Part shown: positions 1 to 40,200 of the stretch, piece by piece
Layout: every line of letters begins with the position of its first letter
Position numbering within the stretch: the stretch's first letter is position 1
DNA from: Yamagishiella unicocca
Lineage: Eukaryota; Chlorophyta; Chlorophyceae; Chlamydomonadales; Volvocaceae
Direction of reading: 5' to 3'
DNA: 64,000 nt
Assembly: GCA_003116995.1 (NCBI GenBank)
Contig: BDSL01000011.1
Coordinates: forward strand, 930,001-994,000
Program-made: the position numbers and the translations under genes
Notes under the pieces: model-generated
The model's database searches: none
The model's input: the letters and a program-made list of their open reading frames with translations, nothing else
Told to the model about the DNA's origin: nothing

Positions 1-344
1 TGCATGGGCTATCGTACAAAATTTGGCCGGCGGACCAGTGCGGATATCTGCCATGTCATTACCTGTCCGGCACTGTCTTGTTGCAGGATTCCAGCCCGAT
101 GCAAGTGGCCAACTATTGCACACATGTTCCTTAACGCCTCATTGGGCTGGGCTTGGCATGGCCAAACCAATTGACACATGCGACCATGGCGGCATGAGCT
201 GATACGACATACATGGACGCCAGCATGTCATGGAATTATCTGCTTTATTGCCTCACCCATCACATCCAGACCTGCACACCCGCCAATACCTGCATTATTG
301 TGCTAACACCGTCGTACTGTCGTACATCCAACTGCAGATGCAGG

Positions 345-402
345 TGGTGGGCAGGACACAAGTGCAATGGACGCTACGAGCAAGTGGAAGGCCATCATCA
401 GG
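345..402 (+). CDS. possible exon of an unidentified gene (KWKAIIR exon, copy 1)
   Basis: Between an acceptor (TGCAG before about 344) and a donor (ATCAG|GTACAG), the frame reads GGGQDTSAMDATSKWKAIIR. A second copy of the same splice-bounded segment lies at 34832-34900. Over the last eleven codons the two copies differ mainly at synonymous third positions (GAC/GAT, GCT/GCA, AAG/AAA, GCC/GCT, ATC/ATT), the pattern expected of duplicated coding exons. I do not recognise the protein family and could not find the neighbouring exons. Confidence 0.35.
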
Positions 403-2419
403 TACAGGTTGATGGGGGCACTGTGTGATGCGCGTATTTCGTCCAACCTACCCGGCCTTGACTTGGGCATCGAGCGGACTGACTATGTACCTGTCAACGG
501 AAAGTGCACACATCGAGTCAAATGTGTGCCGTAGCGCGTTCCTTAGCCTGTATACCGTAATGAAGGAGTTCCTGATTTGGCTGTCTTTTGTTTCCCTCGC
601 AATGGCTATTGCTTTTCCTTAAACAGGGCATCTTGTTCGCTCAATGGCAAGGCAGCGAGTTTCGACGGTCCAAAGAAGTCCTCCCCGTTGAGATGACACG
701 GTAATGGCTGCTGCCTGTGACACTGGTAATGGCTGCCTATGACACTGGTTAATGCCTGTCTGTATGTGGACACCCGGCTCCAGAGGCGTAGCGATAGAGA
801 AACACATGATGTTGAATGCATGTCTGTATCCATTGGCGGCTTAGCTACCGGTTCATCAACATATGTACGCTGTTGCTCTGCACTGTCGAGGGAACGATCG
901 TCGTTTACAGCCTTAATGCATACGCTGGCTATGGTGATTGCGCGCTTCGTGGGTGTATATGCGGACGCATACATGCACGCTTACAAGGCAGGGCGCCTGG
1001 GGCGGGGCGGTGCCGTGTACTGAGCGACGTAGTAAGTACCGACCTACCGACGCTAGTGTAACCCTGCGGTCCTCTGGGCCCACTGTACCATGGTAGGGCA
1101 GGTTGCTGAGCGATCGAAGTACATGTCCGGGATATGGTGCGAACCGTAGATTGCTCCCAGCAGCCAATCCCCCCAAGATGCACATGGTTGTCGGTGAACA
1201 CATCGATGCGTGGGTGCTGACGGCTACTTTTGACGATAACCTCATTTCTACCTGTTTACGGATAGTGTTTGAAATTGCCCGTCTGCTGAGAAGGGTTAGT
1301 GAAGGCTCCAGCAGTCTCGCTGGACGTTTGTGGTGTGGCTTGTGTTATAGGCAAGGCTTCGTCAGTGATGCCACGCCTTTATGTCGCGAAGGCGATTCCA
1401 ACACGCACGACTTGCGCTACCAACCTTGAGTAGCTTCGCAACCATATTACGTCCTTAATTGATCGTAGGTAATATCTAACTGTTGCACATGTCCCATCTA
1501 CAGTGAAAGGCAGTCAACGCCTCGTCTGGGCGACCTTCACCCTTGCTGACTGCTGACACATTTCTCTAGTGCATGGCCGGCATAGGTACCTCTGTATGTC
1601 GGCGACTTTCGAAAGGTGGAATGCTCATGGAATTGTGTCTGACCTGATTTATTGGTTCATTGTTTGCAGTCTTCGGAGAGCGGTGATCTTGTTTCGTTGT
1701 TGTCGAGTTGTTGTTGCCAAGTTGTTGTTGTTGTCAAATTCGATCATAGTAAGTTGTGCGTGGTATGCGCAGCGTGCCCCGCACGCATGGGCTGGTTAGT
1801 CGAGCGGCGGTACTGGTACGCGATTCGTGAATGCACAAGTACATCTTAACATAGAGAACTCATGTTCGGGATTCCTCAGATTATACGTTCATTTTAGGTT
1901 TACACAATCCGGCCGCTGCACGGATTCATGACCCGTCATGCATGACCACTGTGGTACGACGACCACGTTGCCTATATCAATGGACCCCGATCGATTCACC
2001 TGTAGAAGATCAAACGCTCGGTCCTGCGGTCTTCAGGGGCCATGCAGCAATCCCAACCCTCGACTACAACGGGCGTGTCACGGCGCAGAACACCCCTTCG
2101 CTGCTAACCTTGCAAAATGACAGCATGTGCCCGTCATGGGAGCTTTGGAGGGCAGGCTAGGATGCTGGCAGGGAAATATGAGGATAATAAGGTATTATAA
2201 TAATATATGTGCGGAAATGTTTACTTGCAACTATTGCACTTAGGCAATGGTTTCAGCGGGAAGCATGGGTAAGTTTTACAGACCTGATCGATATCTATTC
2301 GTGGGCCATCAAACACGTTTCCGAAGGTAGGTTCCGGCTGATACGCCTGTATCTAAGAACAGTCATGTAACCACGGGCAGAGCTTACTCGTAAGCTTCTG
2401 GCAGCCACATGTATTAATA

Positions 2420-2620
2420 ACTGTTACAGTGGGCTTCAGACCACAAGACAGGTAGTGTTTCAGGGCGATCGGGACACTGAAAGAGACGCATGAAGAACAA
2501 GCCAGTTGCTTGACCAAGATACGGCAAACCACCTGAAACCCCGACTGTTACGGTACAGTGGGTTCCAGTCCAGAAGGCAGAACCATCGGGCACATTGCCT
2601 GACACTGAAGGAGGGAACAA
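2420..2620. repeat. imperfect direct repeat with CAGTGGG(C/T)TTC motif
   Basis: Two related segments begin near 2424 (TGTTACAGTGGGCTTCAGAC) and near 2547 (TGTTACGGTACAGTGGGTTC). A third related segment is at about 62610-62680 (GGTTACAGTGGGTTCCAGAC), nearly 60 kb away. The shared words and shared spacing suggest the end of a dispersed mobile element. Its boundaries and type are not determined. Confidence 0.45.
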
Positions 2621-3619
2621 AGGCAAACCACAACAACACCAGCCGACAGCCCGGAGGCAAAACAGCAGCAGCCAGCACCCCAGGCGGAATTTGCGCTAGA
2701 GGCTCCCCTATCAGGAACCGACCACCAACCAACGTAGCAGACCAGCAACCGACGAACCAGTGGAACCACGATGCAAGCAGAGGAACCGCTCGCCTCTCAT
2801 CACAAAAAACACGAATCTCAAGCAGAGCAAACCCCGCGGACACGGAAAATAAGAAGCAAGGGAAAACCCCGACCCCCAAACAACCCGGGCCGATCACGAA
2901 TCCACCAGAACATCAGCCGGCCCGCACACACATGACGACCAGCGACTACCCGCAAAAAAGGATGCCGAGGTCCCACTGCAGCCCAACCATTCCGGAGAAG
3001 CCCCCACGTCCGCGGATTTTCCATTTTGTGAACTGGCCCGTAATGGCTCGCCAAGGTGGCCAAGCAAAGCATGGTCGCGGGGTTTTGCCCAGCTAGATGT
3101 GCGGCGGACCGGGTGGATTGCTGCCGGTGTCACCCACGGTGTCACCCACTTGCTCGTTTCTTCCTTTCTGGCTGCCCTGGAGGGCCTGAGCAGCTCCTGC
3201 CTGGTGCTCTTGATGGGCCCGTCCTGTATTTGTATTTCCTCCTATGCGATTTGCTCCACCAGCTGTTTCTGTTGCCTGCAACCCTGTTGGTCGGTGTGGC
3301 TGGGTCGCCCGTCTGCCGTTTGTATCCTCTGATTCGTTTCTTAACGATAAGTAGTCACAGTGTCCTCAAGCCCAGGCGGACCCAGGACGGGAAGAGGGAC
3401 CCATGCCGGGCCTCGCTCTCCTTGGCCTTGGATCATTGGGACCGCCCATCTTGCTGTAGTTACCTTTGCTGACCGGCTTTTAGGGTGGTGCTTTTTCGCG
3501 GTTGGGTGGCGCCCTGAGGCGCCGAGGATTTCCGTCCCCAGCCCATCGGCCCGCCGGGCGGTACGTGTTTCCGGCGGTGGGCTTTGGAATGCCTGATCGT
3601 CTTCCAGGGCCCCGCCTCT

Positions 3620-3730
3620 TGTGCTCGGCGGAGTTTCCTGTTCTTTCCTGTGCCTTCTTGGGCGTCTGCTGGCTGCTAGCGTCGGCTTGTCGTCCTTGCT
3701 CGTCCAGCTGTCCCTGCTCGTCTAGATGTC
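3620..3730. repeat. dispersed repeat, copy A (GGGCGTCTGCTGGCTGC family)
   Basis: This stretch contains GTGCCTTCTTGGGCGTCTGC followed by TGGCTGCTAGCG. A closely related stretch is at about 63040-63110 in the same orientation. Shorter related pieces lie in opposite orientation near 13910-13990 and 15045-15066 (CCAGCAGACGCCCC). The repetition across 60 kb indicates a mobile-element family of unknown class. Confidence 0.5.
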
Positions 3731-5952
3731 AACATGTCATCTCTCGGCTCGCTTCGCGTCTATGCGGCAGACTATCGCCTGATAATGACTAACGCTGTCT
3801 GCCAGTGGTCGACTGCGCTCTGTTGAGCCAGGCGAAAGTCAGGAAACGTCAACTACTAATGGACTGCTCGAACGACAGCCATTCGTTGTCGCTATATATA
3901 AAACAAGAGCCTAAAACAAATTGACATACCAGTCACTCTGGTGTCGGTGCGTTTACCGGATCGAGGTGAGGAAGGGGTTCCCGGGGTTTCCCTACTCGCG
4001 CTTGCACATTCACGCCATAGGCCGAATCGAGTGCTCGGACAATTTCAGGCTACTGAAAGTCGTGATTGGGGGCCGGCTGGGATTACCGAATGCCATAGGG
4101 CCGAACCAAATTATTTGCCTTTCGGAACGACGTGACCTCCACGGGCAAAACTCTTATGCTACCTACCTGCTACAAAGGTGCAAGCAGTGATCGCACATCC
4201 CGCTCGGCATCCCCACCATTGCATCCTGCTGCGTTACAGGAGTAGTGCGGCTCGTCCAGCGAACTTCTCATCAAATCATAATGACATTTATTTGCTCAGT
4301 TTTACAATTGCTATATGTTTGTATCTTCTTAATTACCCTTTGCAATATGCATCGCTGTTGCGAATGCATCGCTATTATGACTAACAAGCATTATCAACAA
4401 CACGTGCTATTGCGACGCGACAAGAAGACACATCGTTACGTATGTTACGGTAGCTTTAAACACAGCTGCTAACATAGTAGCGTAAGGATTGTGGTGGAAT
4501 AATTGTCCTCGCTCGTCCGCATATTCCTCATTTGCAGCGGCCACACTTCCCATATCCGTCACCAGAATTATGCCGGTATTGGACATTTCCAACTTAGTTT
4601 TGTCGAAAGGGAGACAAAGAGAGATTCATTCCACAAAGCACATTTGCACGTGCTTGGTGAATAGCTAACGATATCGGCCAAGTCCGAGTACGGTCCTTTC
4701 GACGTGCGGTTTACTTGCATCATGCTATAACGCGTGTGACCATTATAGTAAACATCGTCGATTTCTGCACATATTTGTTATTGCTATGGGTGCGGTAATC
4801 AAGTCTGTTATTTCGCATCGGCATGACGTACGTTGTTTAACATCTACACCTCGATCAACAAGCTACGTGTCGGTGCCGCTTTGTGAGATAGAGCTACATC
4901 TTAAGTAATCACGTTGCAAGAACCGCCATAAAGATACCAGTGCTAGGCGATTCAACACCTTCTTAAGCGTGCGTCGATGTACAAGACAAGCTTACGCACT
5001 TATCAAACCAGCGTAGATATGATGATGTTGCCCACGCGAGCTTAAAACATAACGACCGTGCGGTTTCATTTCGGTAGGCCCCTGCCTTGGGCTTCCTCTA
5101 AATAGGCGGCCATGTCTCTTGGTCAACTGCAACGGGAGGCAATTTGACTTGAAATTTTATTTGGGATAGATTGAGCTTCCAGCCCGCTGAAGGTGGCTGG
5201 GCGAGCGCGGCCATGGTAGCAAACTCCGTCTCTGGGGCGAGCCACACTGGTTCAAGCAGTGCGTCATCCAGGTCGCTAACTACCAAGCGCGAGCGGTAAG
5301 ATTCACGGAGATAGCTGCTGGGGTTCGGGATATGGGGACGCCCCCTAGCTTCGACTCCATGCGACTGTCGGCCTAACTTGACTGCAGCTGCTGACTTTGG
5401 TCACCGAAAGGCCTCCCAACGCGGATGAGAAGGAACACCTAAGCTTTTTCCCTTCTTTCCTCGGAGTACTTGCACTAGTGTTTACTGAAGTCGGTTATCA
5501 CGTGGACCTTCGCTCGACGGAGCCGCGGTGATGGCGTGCCCAGCAGGTTTTTGCCCCTACTAACATACATTTTCTGCACCACCTGAGCTTAAGCTTCTAT
5601 CATGTATTTTGTGGATGGCACTATTACGCTCTGGTGTCGCTGTGCTCTTCCCTCAGGGCTGATAATGAGAACGACAATGAACAAGGCGATACCATTTTGG
5701 ACCGCGGTTCTTCTCTGGAGGTGTGATCTCATAGTTATTACAGTAATCGCTGTTTGCTTGCATTCCGTGCCGGCGTGTTCACGTACCCAATCTTTAGATG
5801 CATGTTGAGAACCACGGCACGCACGATTGATTAAGTAAGTGGCATGCAGCAGCTGACGCACTATGTATGCAGTTTGATGCTTCATAGTTTTTCGGCTGTG
5901 TCCTCTCACTTCCCGTACGGCTGACATCGCCGCTCCCCAACGCAATATGCAG

Positions 5953-33793
<27,841 letters not shown>

Positions 33794-36700
33794 TTATTCA
33801 CCGATGTTGGGCCTGAAAAACGGCCGATCTACTAAAGGAACATTGCATAATTTTGAAGTGACCGCCCAAACTGCAAGCAAGCCAATACCGCAGCTTCCAA
33901 TGAGCAATAGTTGATGTATGCAATGTACAATAGCATCTACCAACACGCACGGATTATAATAAGCGCTCAGGCATTTAGGCGGTCTTCTGCTGCACGAGCG
34001 CGCCAATCGCCCTCGGAGGGGTTGGATTACGGAGGGGTTACAGAACAGTAAGGAATGGGAAGGGTTAGGGGGGGATGACCAAACTAATGGACTATGAGGT
34101 CCAACGAACCCTCGCTGTGTGGTTCACCCACTGGTAACCACCGGGGGATAATCCTCCGCCGGAGGGGTTAGTGGGGCTTTAGGCAGGGGTTAGAGACTCG
34201 GTTTGCCAAACCGACGGATAACCGACATTTTTATGCCATGACAGCGGCAACAACTCTGGAATACCGCTTGCGGACCTAGGAGTTGCAGCTAGCAGGGTAA
34301 AGCTATTTTATAACGCCGCATCCATTTTTTCGTGGTGTCGGTGGGCATCTTGGGTCGCTGGTCGGCCATACTTGCATACGGCTCGCAACTAGGTGCAGAA
34401 AATGTCGGAAAAATGTAAGCATCATGAAAATAAGGAAAAAGTTGTGGGTCGCTTAAAAACGTCACGGAGTACGGGATCGCAATCATTATGGTGGACCTCG
34501 AGGTAGGGCCAACTGTAATTCTACGCTTGGCGTGAATATTTGTACCAATAGGGTCCTCCACTACTCGCTTTCGTGTTCTGAATGTAAGTGTGAACGTAAG
34601 CGTTTTCCTTTCCCTTCGTAACACACGCACACATAGCATGGCCTTGCCTTGCAGCCTCGAAATATCATTGTGACATCCCCTTGGTTCTGATGACAGCTAA
34701 ACGATGAGGTACTAGTTCGCGAAACTGGTGATGTACGTGCGCCTTCATTCGTCAATGGTGCGCATTGCTTGCATGGTAGTCCTGATCGCCCCGAATGTTT
34801 GACAGTGGTGTGATTACTGTACCAATAATGCAGGTGGTGGCGGGCAACAACACTCTGCTCATGGTGCCGATGCAACGAACAAATGGAAGGCTATTATCAG
34901 GTATTTTGTTACTTCAAGTGTTATATATATGGACACTACTGCCAGCTTCCTAGTGCGTGCCGCTACATGGGTCGTTCAGCAGATACAGCAGGTTTTAAAA
35001 TAAAGGCGGAAAATCGTTTTTCTTAGTGGACATACAGATATATTCAGAAAGGAAGTATGTGCACAGTAATGGGAATTCCAATAATAAAATAGAACAGCAT
35101 GTATTCAGAGCAATGCGCAAAATCGTGGTAGAGTCTACCACTCTAGGATGCTTGGCGTGGCGGGCGCCGGGATAATAATGGTGCCTAAGCGTCTTCTTTG
35201 GAAACGGATGGGCCACTCCCTCAGGCAACCTTTCCACTACCCAGTATTCATGTTATTCGCACATATACGATATGCGACTTGATTGCTGCCTCTCTTGTCA
35301 AACAGGGCCTCCAGTTCAATGAGTGGTGCCGGACCCGGCAATGGTAGGAGGAAGTCGTTCTCCAAATGATCAACTTCTGTGGACGCACGTTGACAGCAAT
35401 ACGGCCTACAAGTATAGTCGCACTTCTTGGCTTGTTGAGGGCAAAATCAGGGTTCATTGGCGGTGCTGCCACATTGCTAACGTTCTTGTGACTTGTGTTC
35501 GTCGTCATGGTCAACAGACGCAAAGAGCGATTGTGGACGCCCTGCCTTGTGCGGCAAGGTTGCTTTCTTAGCTTGCATTAGCGACGGTGTGAAGTGGATC
35601 CGACCCTTTTCAAGTCGATCGTAGCTCACATGCGCGCACGTTCATGGATGGATTCATACATGCCTGTCGCATTGCTTATGTACATCGTTTGCTGTATTAA
35701 TACCGCATTTTGCAGTCTTGATCATTGAGCGGATTGTGTTGCGGACCCAGTTTCTACATACGTAGAGCAACTGCTGAGGGACGCTGTAGGGAGTGACGAG
35801 TTTCAAGCACGCATTCATGAATGCCAATACACCAGGCATTTCTTCCTGTTGAGGCAGTTTCGCTTTTTGCTCACACCAATTACGTTGTGAAGGTTGCCCA
35901 TTTGCACAGGTATGTTGTGTATAATGGTGAAGGCCGCCATGATTGCCTCCCGAATAAGGGATGGAGTCTCCGCGTCTTCTTAGGTGTTTATTTATCCGCC
36001 GGCTATCCTACCCTGTACTGTGGGCCGTAACTCTTTTTGGGGTGGTGGTGACTGTGGAGAGCACAGCTGGCCCAACCGCAACAGTATCCTTACTATCACT
36101 GTTATCAATAATCTGAAATAAGTGGTGGGCTTCCGTGCGGATGTACAATTTCGCCACGTTCCATGTTAGGATGCATCTATCGGATCTGATCGTCAGTGGT
36201 GGGTAATGATTGGATCCATATTATGTTAGAACCTATTATCTTGCCTCCTACAAGTAAGTGAGTCTTGCCTCCTACTACAAGTGGTTCGAGTGCCTTGAAC
36301 ATATTATAAAACCCTTCCTTAAACAGTAGTTCAATGGTTCGGCACATGCATTGGTGGCCCGTATCCATAGACTCATGTAACGAGGCGCATGGCTGGGCTT
36401 GTGGCAGGGTAACCGCCCCTGCATGCTGACCTTGTTTGAGGTTTCACGTGGCGTCCTAGTTAAGTCGTATGCAGTCTTTATTGATAGGGAATTGCAACGC
36501 TGAATTGTACAATGTCTACGCAAGTATCCGTTTATTCGGCGGTGTCGGTATCTCATTTGTAACAGGAAAGGAATGAGCAGCAAATCTGTCGCTGTTTCAT
36601 CTGTCCAATCTGCTGCGACATCAATCCAGCATCGTTTACATCCAGCATGCTATGTGATGAAGTACGGGGTAAACCCTCTGCGCAGGAAGAAATGGCCTAC

Positions 36701-37228
36701 TAATGTCACCTGGCTGTCGCTAACTTCGTCATCGTCGGGTCACTTCCTTCAACCCTTAGCGACTGTCATCTACGCTGTAGGCATCCGTAGGGGTCGGCAC
36801 CCGACAGGAGTATGCTAACTAAAGAGTATATCTCCCGGGGCGGAACTCGGTAAATTGTTTAACTCCTGCGGCCCGTGGCGACGGCGACTCGGTGGGCGAC
36901 CGCAAATCCCACCCCTGCACGGCCCCTATACACCACAGCTTCATTATTTACATGGCATTTGGCAATGTTTGTTGCGCTAGCGAATTTCAATTGTCTGTTG
37001 CGAAGGATCCACCCAGTATGAACATGCGCCCTTGATGTTTGCAATATAGGAATTATTATAGCTGTTACCGATATCCGATATTACATTTTCGGGGCTCAAA
37101 GCAACGCGTACAATGCAAACCATGCTGGCTTGAACAGTGTTGGACTGGTGATTAGGACTGTGATATCCTCAGAAGAAATTGAAAACTTACATGTCACAAG
37201 TAACGCGATTCTTCTTGATTGTTCAAAG
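33794..37228. other. 3.4 kb without a resolved gene
   Basis: No complete model could be built. There are splice-bounded fragments that could be exons of an unrecognised gene: the KWKAIIR exon at 34832-34900, a stretch near 35290-35335 (GLQFNEWCRTRQ after CAAACAG), one near 35739-35800 (DPVSTYVEQLLRDA), one near 36405-36510 (CMLTLFEVSRGVLVKSYAVF) and a cysteine-rich stretch near 36567-36600 (CRCFICPICCDIN). They are not linked convincingly. The 34010-34200 part is G-rich with repeated GGGGTTA words, not a true telomere array. Confidence 0.5.
34832..34900 (+). CDS. possible exon of an unidentified gene (KWKAIIR exon, copy 2)
   Basis: This segment follows an acceptor (AATGCAG) and ends at a donor (ATCAG|GTATTT). 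It reads GGGGQQHSAHGADATNK followed by WKAIIR. It is the paralogue of the segment at 345-402: both copies begin GTGGTGG after TGCAG, both end in ATCAGGTA, and they differ mostly at synonymous sites in this frame. The protein family is not recognised. Confidence 0.4.
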
Positions 37229-40200
37229 ATGTCTGGGAGGCCTGTGCCTTGGGCAAGCTGGAACGAATGGCATTTGCTGCGGGACGACTTGTGGAGCTCC
37301 AATCCAATTCGGCAGGAGACCGGCTTGCAACAGGTAAGCACATTGAGTGTCTTCGCGGCGCCGTCTTTGAGGGAATCAGGAGCTCCAAGCTGCTGGCGGC
37401 GCTACACCTACCCGCCAGCCGCCTGCACAAAACTCACACGGTCGCGACTGCGGTCCCGCCCAGGCGCCGTACTGGACTTCACCCTAATGCCACGACAGAC
37501 TCATGCTACCACCACAGAAACGCACTCTCGCTGCCGTCCGCCTCCCTTTACCACGCTGCAGCTTTCGCAGCAACCTTTTTACAGCCCCCTATCCAGCACA
37601 CAAAGCGCCTCCCTAGCCCACTCAACTCCCCCCCATGCGCATTCCCCCAATGCACCCACGCCACCCCCAGCACCCAGCATGCCTGTCCCGCTTCCTACTC
37701 CCTTCAACACGTCGCGCGGTGTGCCCTTGCCAGGTTTGCGCCTGGCGGCTTCGTGGCAAGCTGCCTCTGGGCGTCGATGCCACGGCGCACCTGATGGACG
37801 CCCGACGCGCGGACGAGGAGTGGCAGCGGGCTGTTGGGTGGGCTACGGCCACAGCAACAGCAAGGCCGTCCGACAGCACGGCGGCGGACGCGGCTGTAGC
37901 AGCCGGCGAGCTGCCGCTGCGGTTGCGCTACAGCCTGCCGCTAATCCGGCTGGTAAACGGCATCAGCGACAGCCAGCAGCGAGGTCGCGTCGCGTCCAGT
38001 GTGGCAGTGCTGTCCGATGCAGCAGGTGGGTTGTTATTTTTTCCGCTGAGCCGTGAAAGCAGGCGTGTTGTGAGCCGCTAAGCAGGTGTGTGCACTTGTT
38101 AGGATACATACAAGACGCTGCAACTCCCAGCCACCCCTGGATACAACACCGAATTGAGGACGGTGTGTCGGTTGGGTGCAGATTCTCAGCACAATTGCGT
38201 ATTTTGGGTACCCAGCCCCAGACTCGACCAAAATGGAACCCCTCCCACGCCCCCCCACCAGGCCTCCCACGCGCGCTAGTGGACGTACGGCATGAGGCAA
38301 CCCACAACGACCTGCCATCGCTGCCGTTGCTGCGGGCCGCCACGGATAGCGCGCTGGCATGGCTGCGGGACAATTACTGGTAGGCTCGTGCGGGGAGGCG
38401 GCAAATGTATCGGGCCTTGAGGGCAGACGTGGTTGGGGGCCGCGTGGACTGGGTGCTTAGGTGCTCTGAACAGGGCCGCGCTACTCGCCAAGCCGTTGGC
38501 TGGCTGAGTCTCACACCACCATAGGCAGGACTGGGCGCATTCCTGAGTCTCAGCGGACGTGCTGGCCTGTGCACAGGTGGCGGCACCCGCATCATGAGGG
38601 CACCCGCAATTGACTGGTGTATGTGTTGGTGCGGGTCCGGCACCGCTCTCCTGGGGTGTGCCTGCGGGGGTTCTGACGGCCCCTCAGCCACCGCACTGGC
38701 CACCACGGCCGCTCATCTGAGCTGCCTAGCCGCAGGACCACCCCTGCCGTGGTGACGGCCAGCAAGCAACACAAAGCCGCCGCTTCGGGCCTCAGTCCCG
38801 CTTCGGGCCTCTCCGGACCTGATCCCGCTCCCCTGCCATGCTCCGCCGCAGGGATGGCCAGAGCAGGGCGCTTGCCGCCGCCGCGGAGCGCATCACCTCG
38901 CTGCTTGCCTGCCTGGCTGACAGCTGGAGGGCAGCCATGGCGGCGGGTATGAGCGGCAGCGGCGGCGCGCTGGCGGCGGGGGCGGGGGAGGAGGACGAGG
39001 AGGAGGAGGAGGATCAGGACGGCGAGGCGGCAGGTGAGGCCCAGCGCTGAGCCTTTTGCTGTTTGCGTCCGGACCGCGTTGCCAGTTTGCTACCCGTCTG
39101 GCATCCGACCTGACCCTTAACGCCCACACAACCCGAAGTTGAGTTCGGCGCTCGACCGCTGCTGCAGGCGGGAGCTATAGCGGCGCTGAGGGCCAGCGGA
39201 TGAGGCGCCAGGCCATGTCGGAGCTGCGCTCCTTCATCGCGCCGGCCTTCACGCACGAGTTGCTACAGCCGGTACTGGACTGCCCTGTGCTACTGCCGCC
39301 GGAGCTGCCGCAAGCGTTACCCGTCGTGGCCGCGCAACAGAAGCAGCAGGTGGAGGAGATGGCGTGGAGGTCAGGTGTGCGGTGTTGGGGGGAGGGGGCT
39401 CGTAGGAGGGCTGCGAGGCGGAGGTCAGGTGCACAACGATGGGGGCGTGGCCGGACGTGGGCTCGGAGGAAGGCTGGGAATGTTGCAGGGGAAGATGTGG
39501 GTCAGTTTGCGGGCGCAGGCGCAGCGTGTGAGGGCGGCCCCTTAGGGTACATGTGAGGGCGGCCCCTTAGGGTACATGTGAGGGCGGCGGCTTAGGGTAC
39601 ATGTGAGGGACGGACAGGCTGGTGGAGAGCGAAGGCGACAATTGTTCCACGACAAGCGACAAGCTCCTTTCCAAATTTGTGTAAAGCTGGGAATGGTTCC
39701 GTATCTGCGCGAACGGTGTCTCCTGCTTAGGCAAGGCGCCTACAGTTGAGCAAGTGCCGTTGTGACTCAGCCGCGAGAGCCCATGCGCCCTCCCTGGCTG
39801 CTGCCCCGCTCCTTCCTCGCAGTCATGAAGCAGTTGCTCAAGTGGTACCCCCGACTGAGGCCTCTGCTCTTGCAGGTGGGTGAGGGTCGCGGATCCACGC
39901 GTGGTGTACAGCGTGCTGCCAGGGAAGTACGGCGTGCCGACAGGACTGGTGCGCGGCGTTCGCCAGGGAGTAGTGTCGTCGCAGTGCTACACGCGTCATC
40001 ACGCGTAGTGCCGTCGCGCATAGCACATGTCTGCACGCGTGAGCTGCTCGGCTCGAGGCCTGCCACGACCCAAACGCCCAGGTGCACACCGCTGTCGCAC
40101 CGGTGTCTGCACATCAGTGTCTGGAGCGCCACCAGGCAAAGGAGAAGGGTGCGTCTGGTGTATTGATTTACCGCTAAGTATCAGGCTTTCTCGCGTAATA

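Larger units (their letters stand above)
1..5952. other. 5.9 kb without a resolved gene; repeat-like
   Basis: I could not assemble a gene here. Open frames are short and lack convincing splice-site chains. The 5' exon or exons of the TmcB-like gene, with its start codon, should lie in the last part, but I could not identify them. The stretch from about 2.4 to 3.8 kb looks like an old mobile element: it has an imperfect repeat of a motif containing CAGTGGG and an abrupt change in strand composition near 3.05 kb, and it ends with a motif shared with other places in the window (see 3620-3730). A possible exon lies near 345-402. Confidence 0.6.

Noticed and set aside
2506..3096. 196-codon Pro/Thr/Gln-rich frame
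   Set aside because: No domain, no splice or start context, and it lies in repeat-like DNA; compositional bias explains the open frame.
34010..34200. Telomere-like array (GGGGTTA words)
   Set aside because: Words are irregular and separated by unrelated sequence; no tandem TTTTAGGG or TTAGGG run.
36567..36600. Zinc-finger or receptor-type cysteine motif (CRCFICPICCDIN)
   Set aside because: A single short segment without matching neighbours; not enough to call a domain.
37130..38056. 308-codon continuous frame
   Set aside because: It reads through the first LAS1 exon (37229-37333) and then its intron and out-of-frame exon 2; the spliced LAS1 model fits the family far better.
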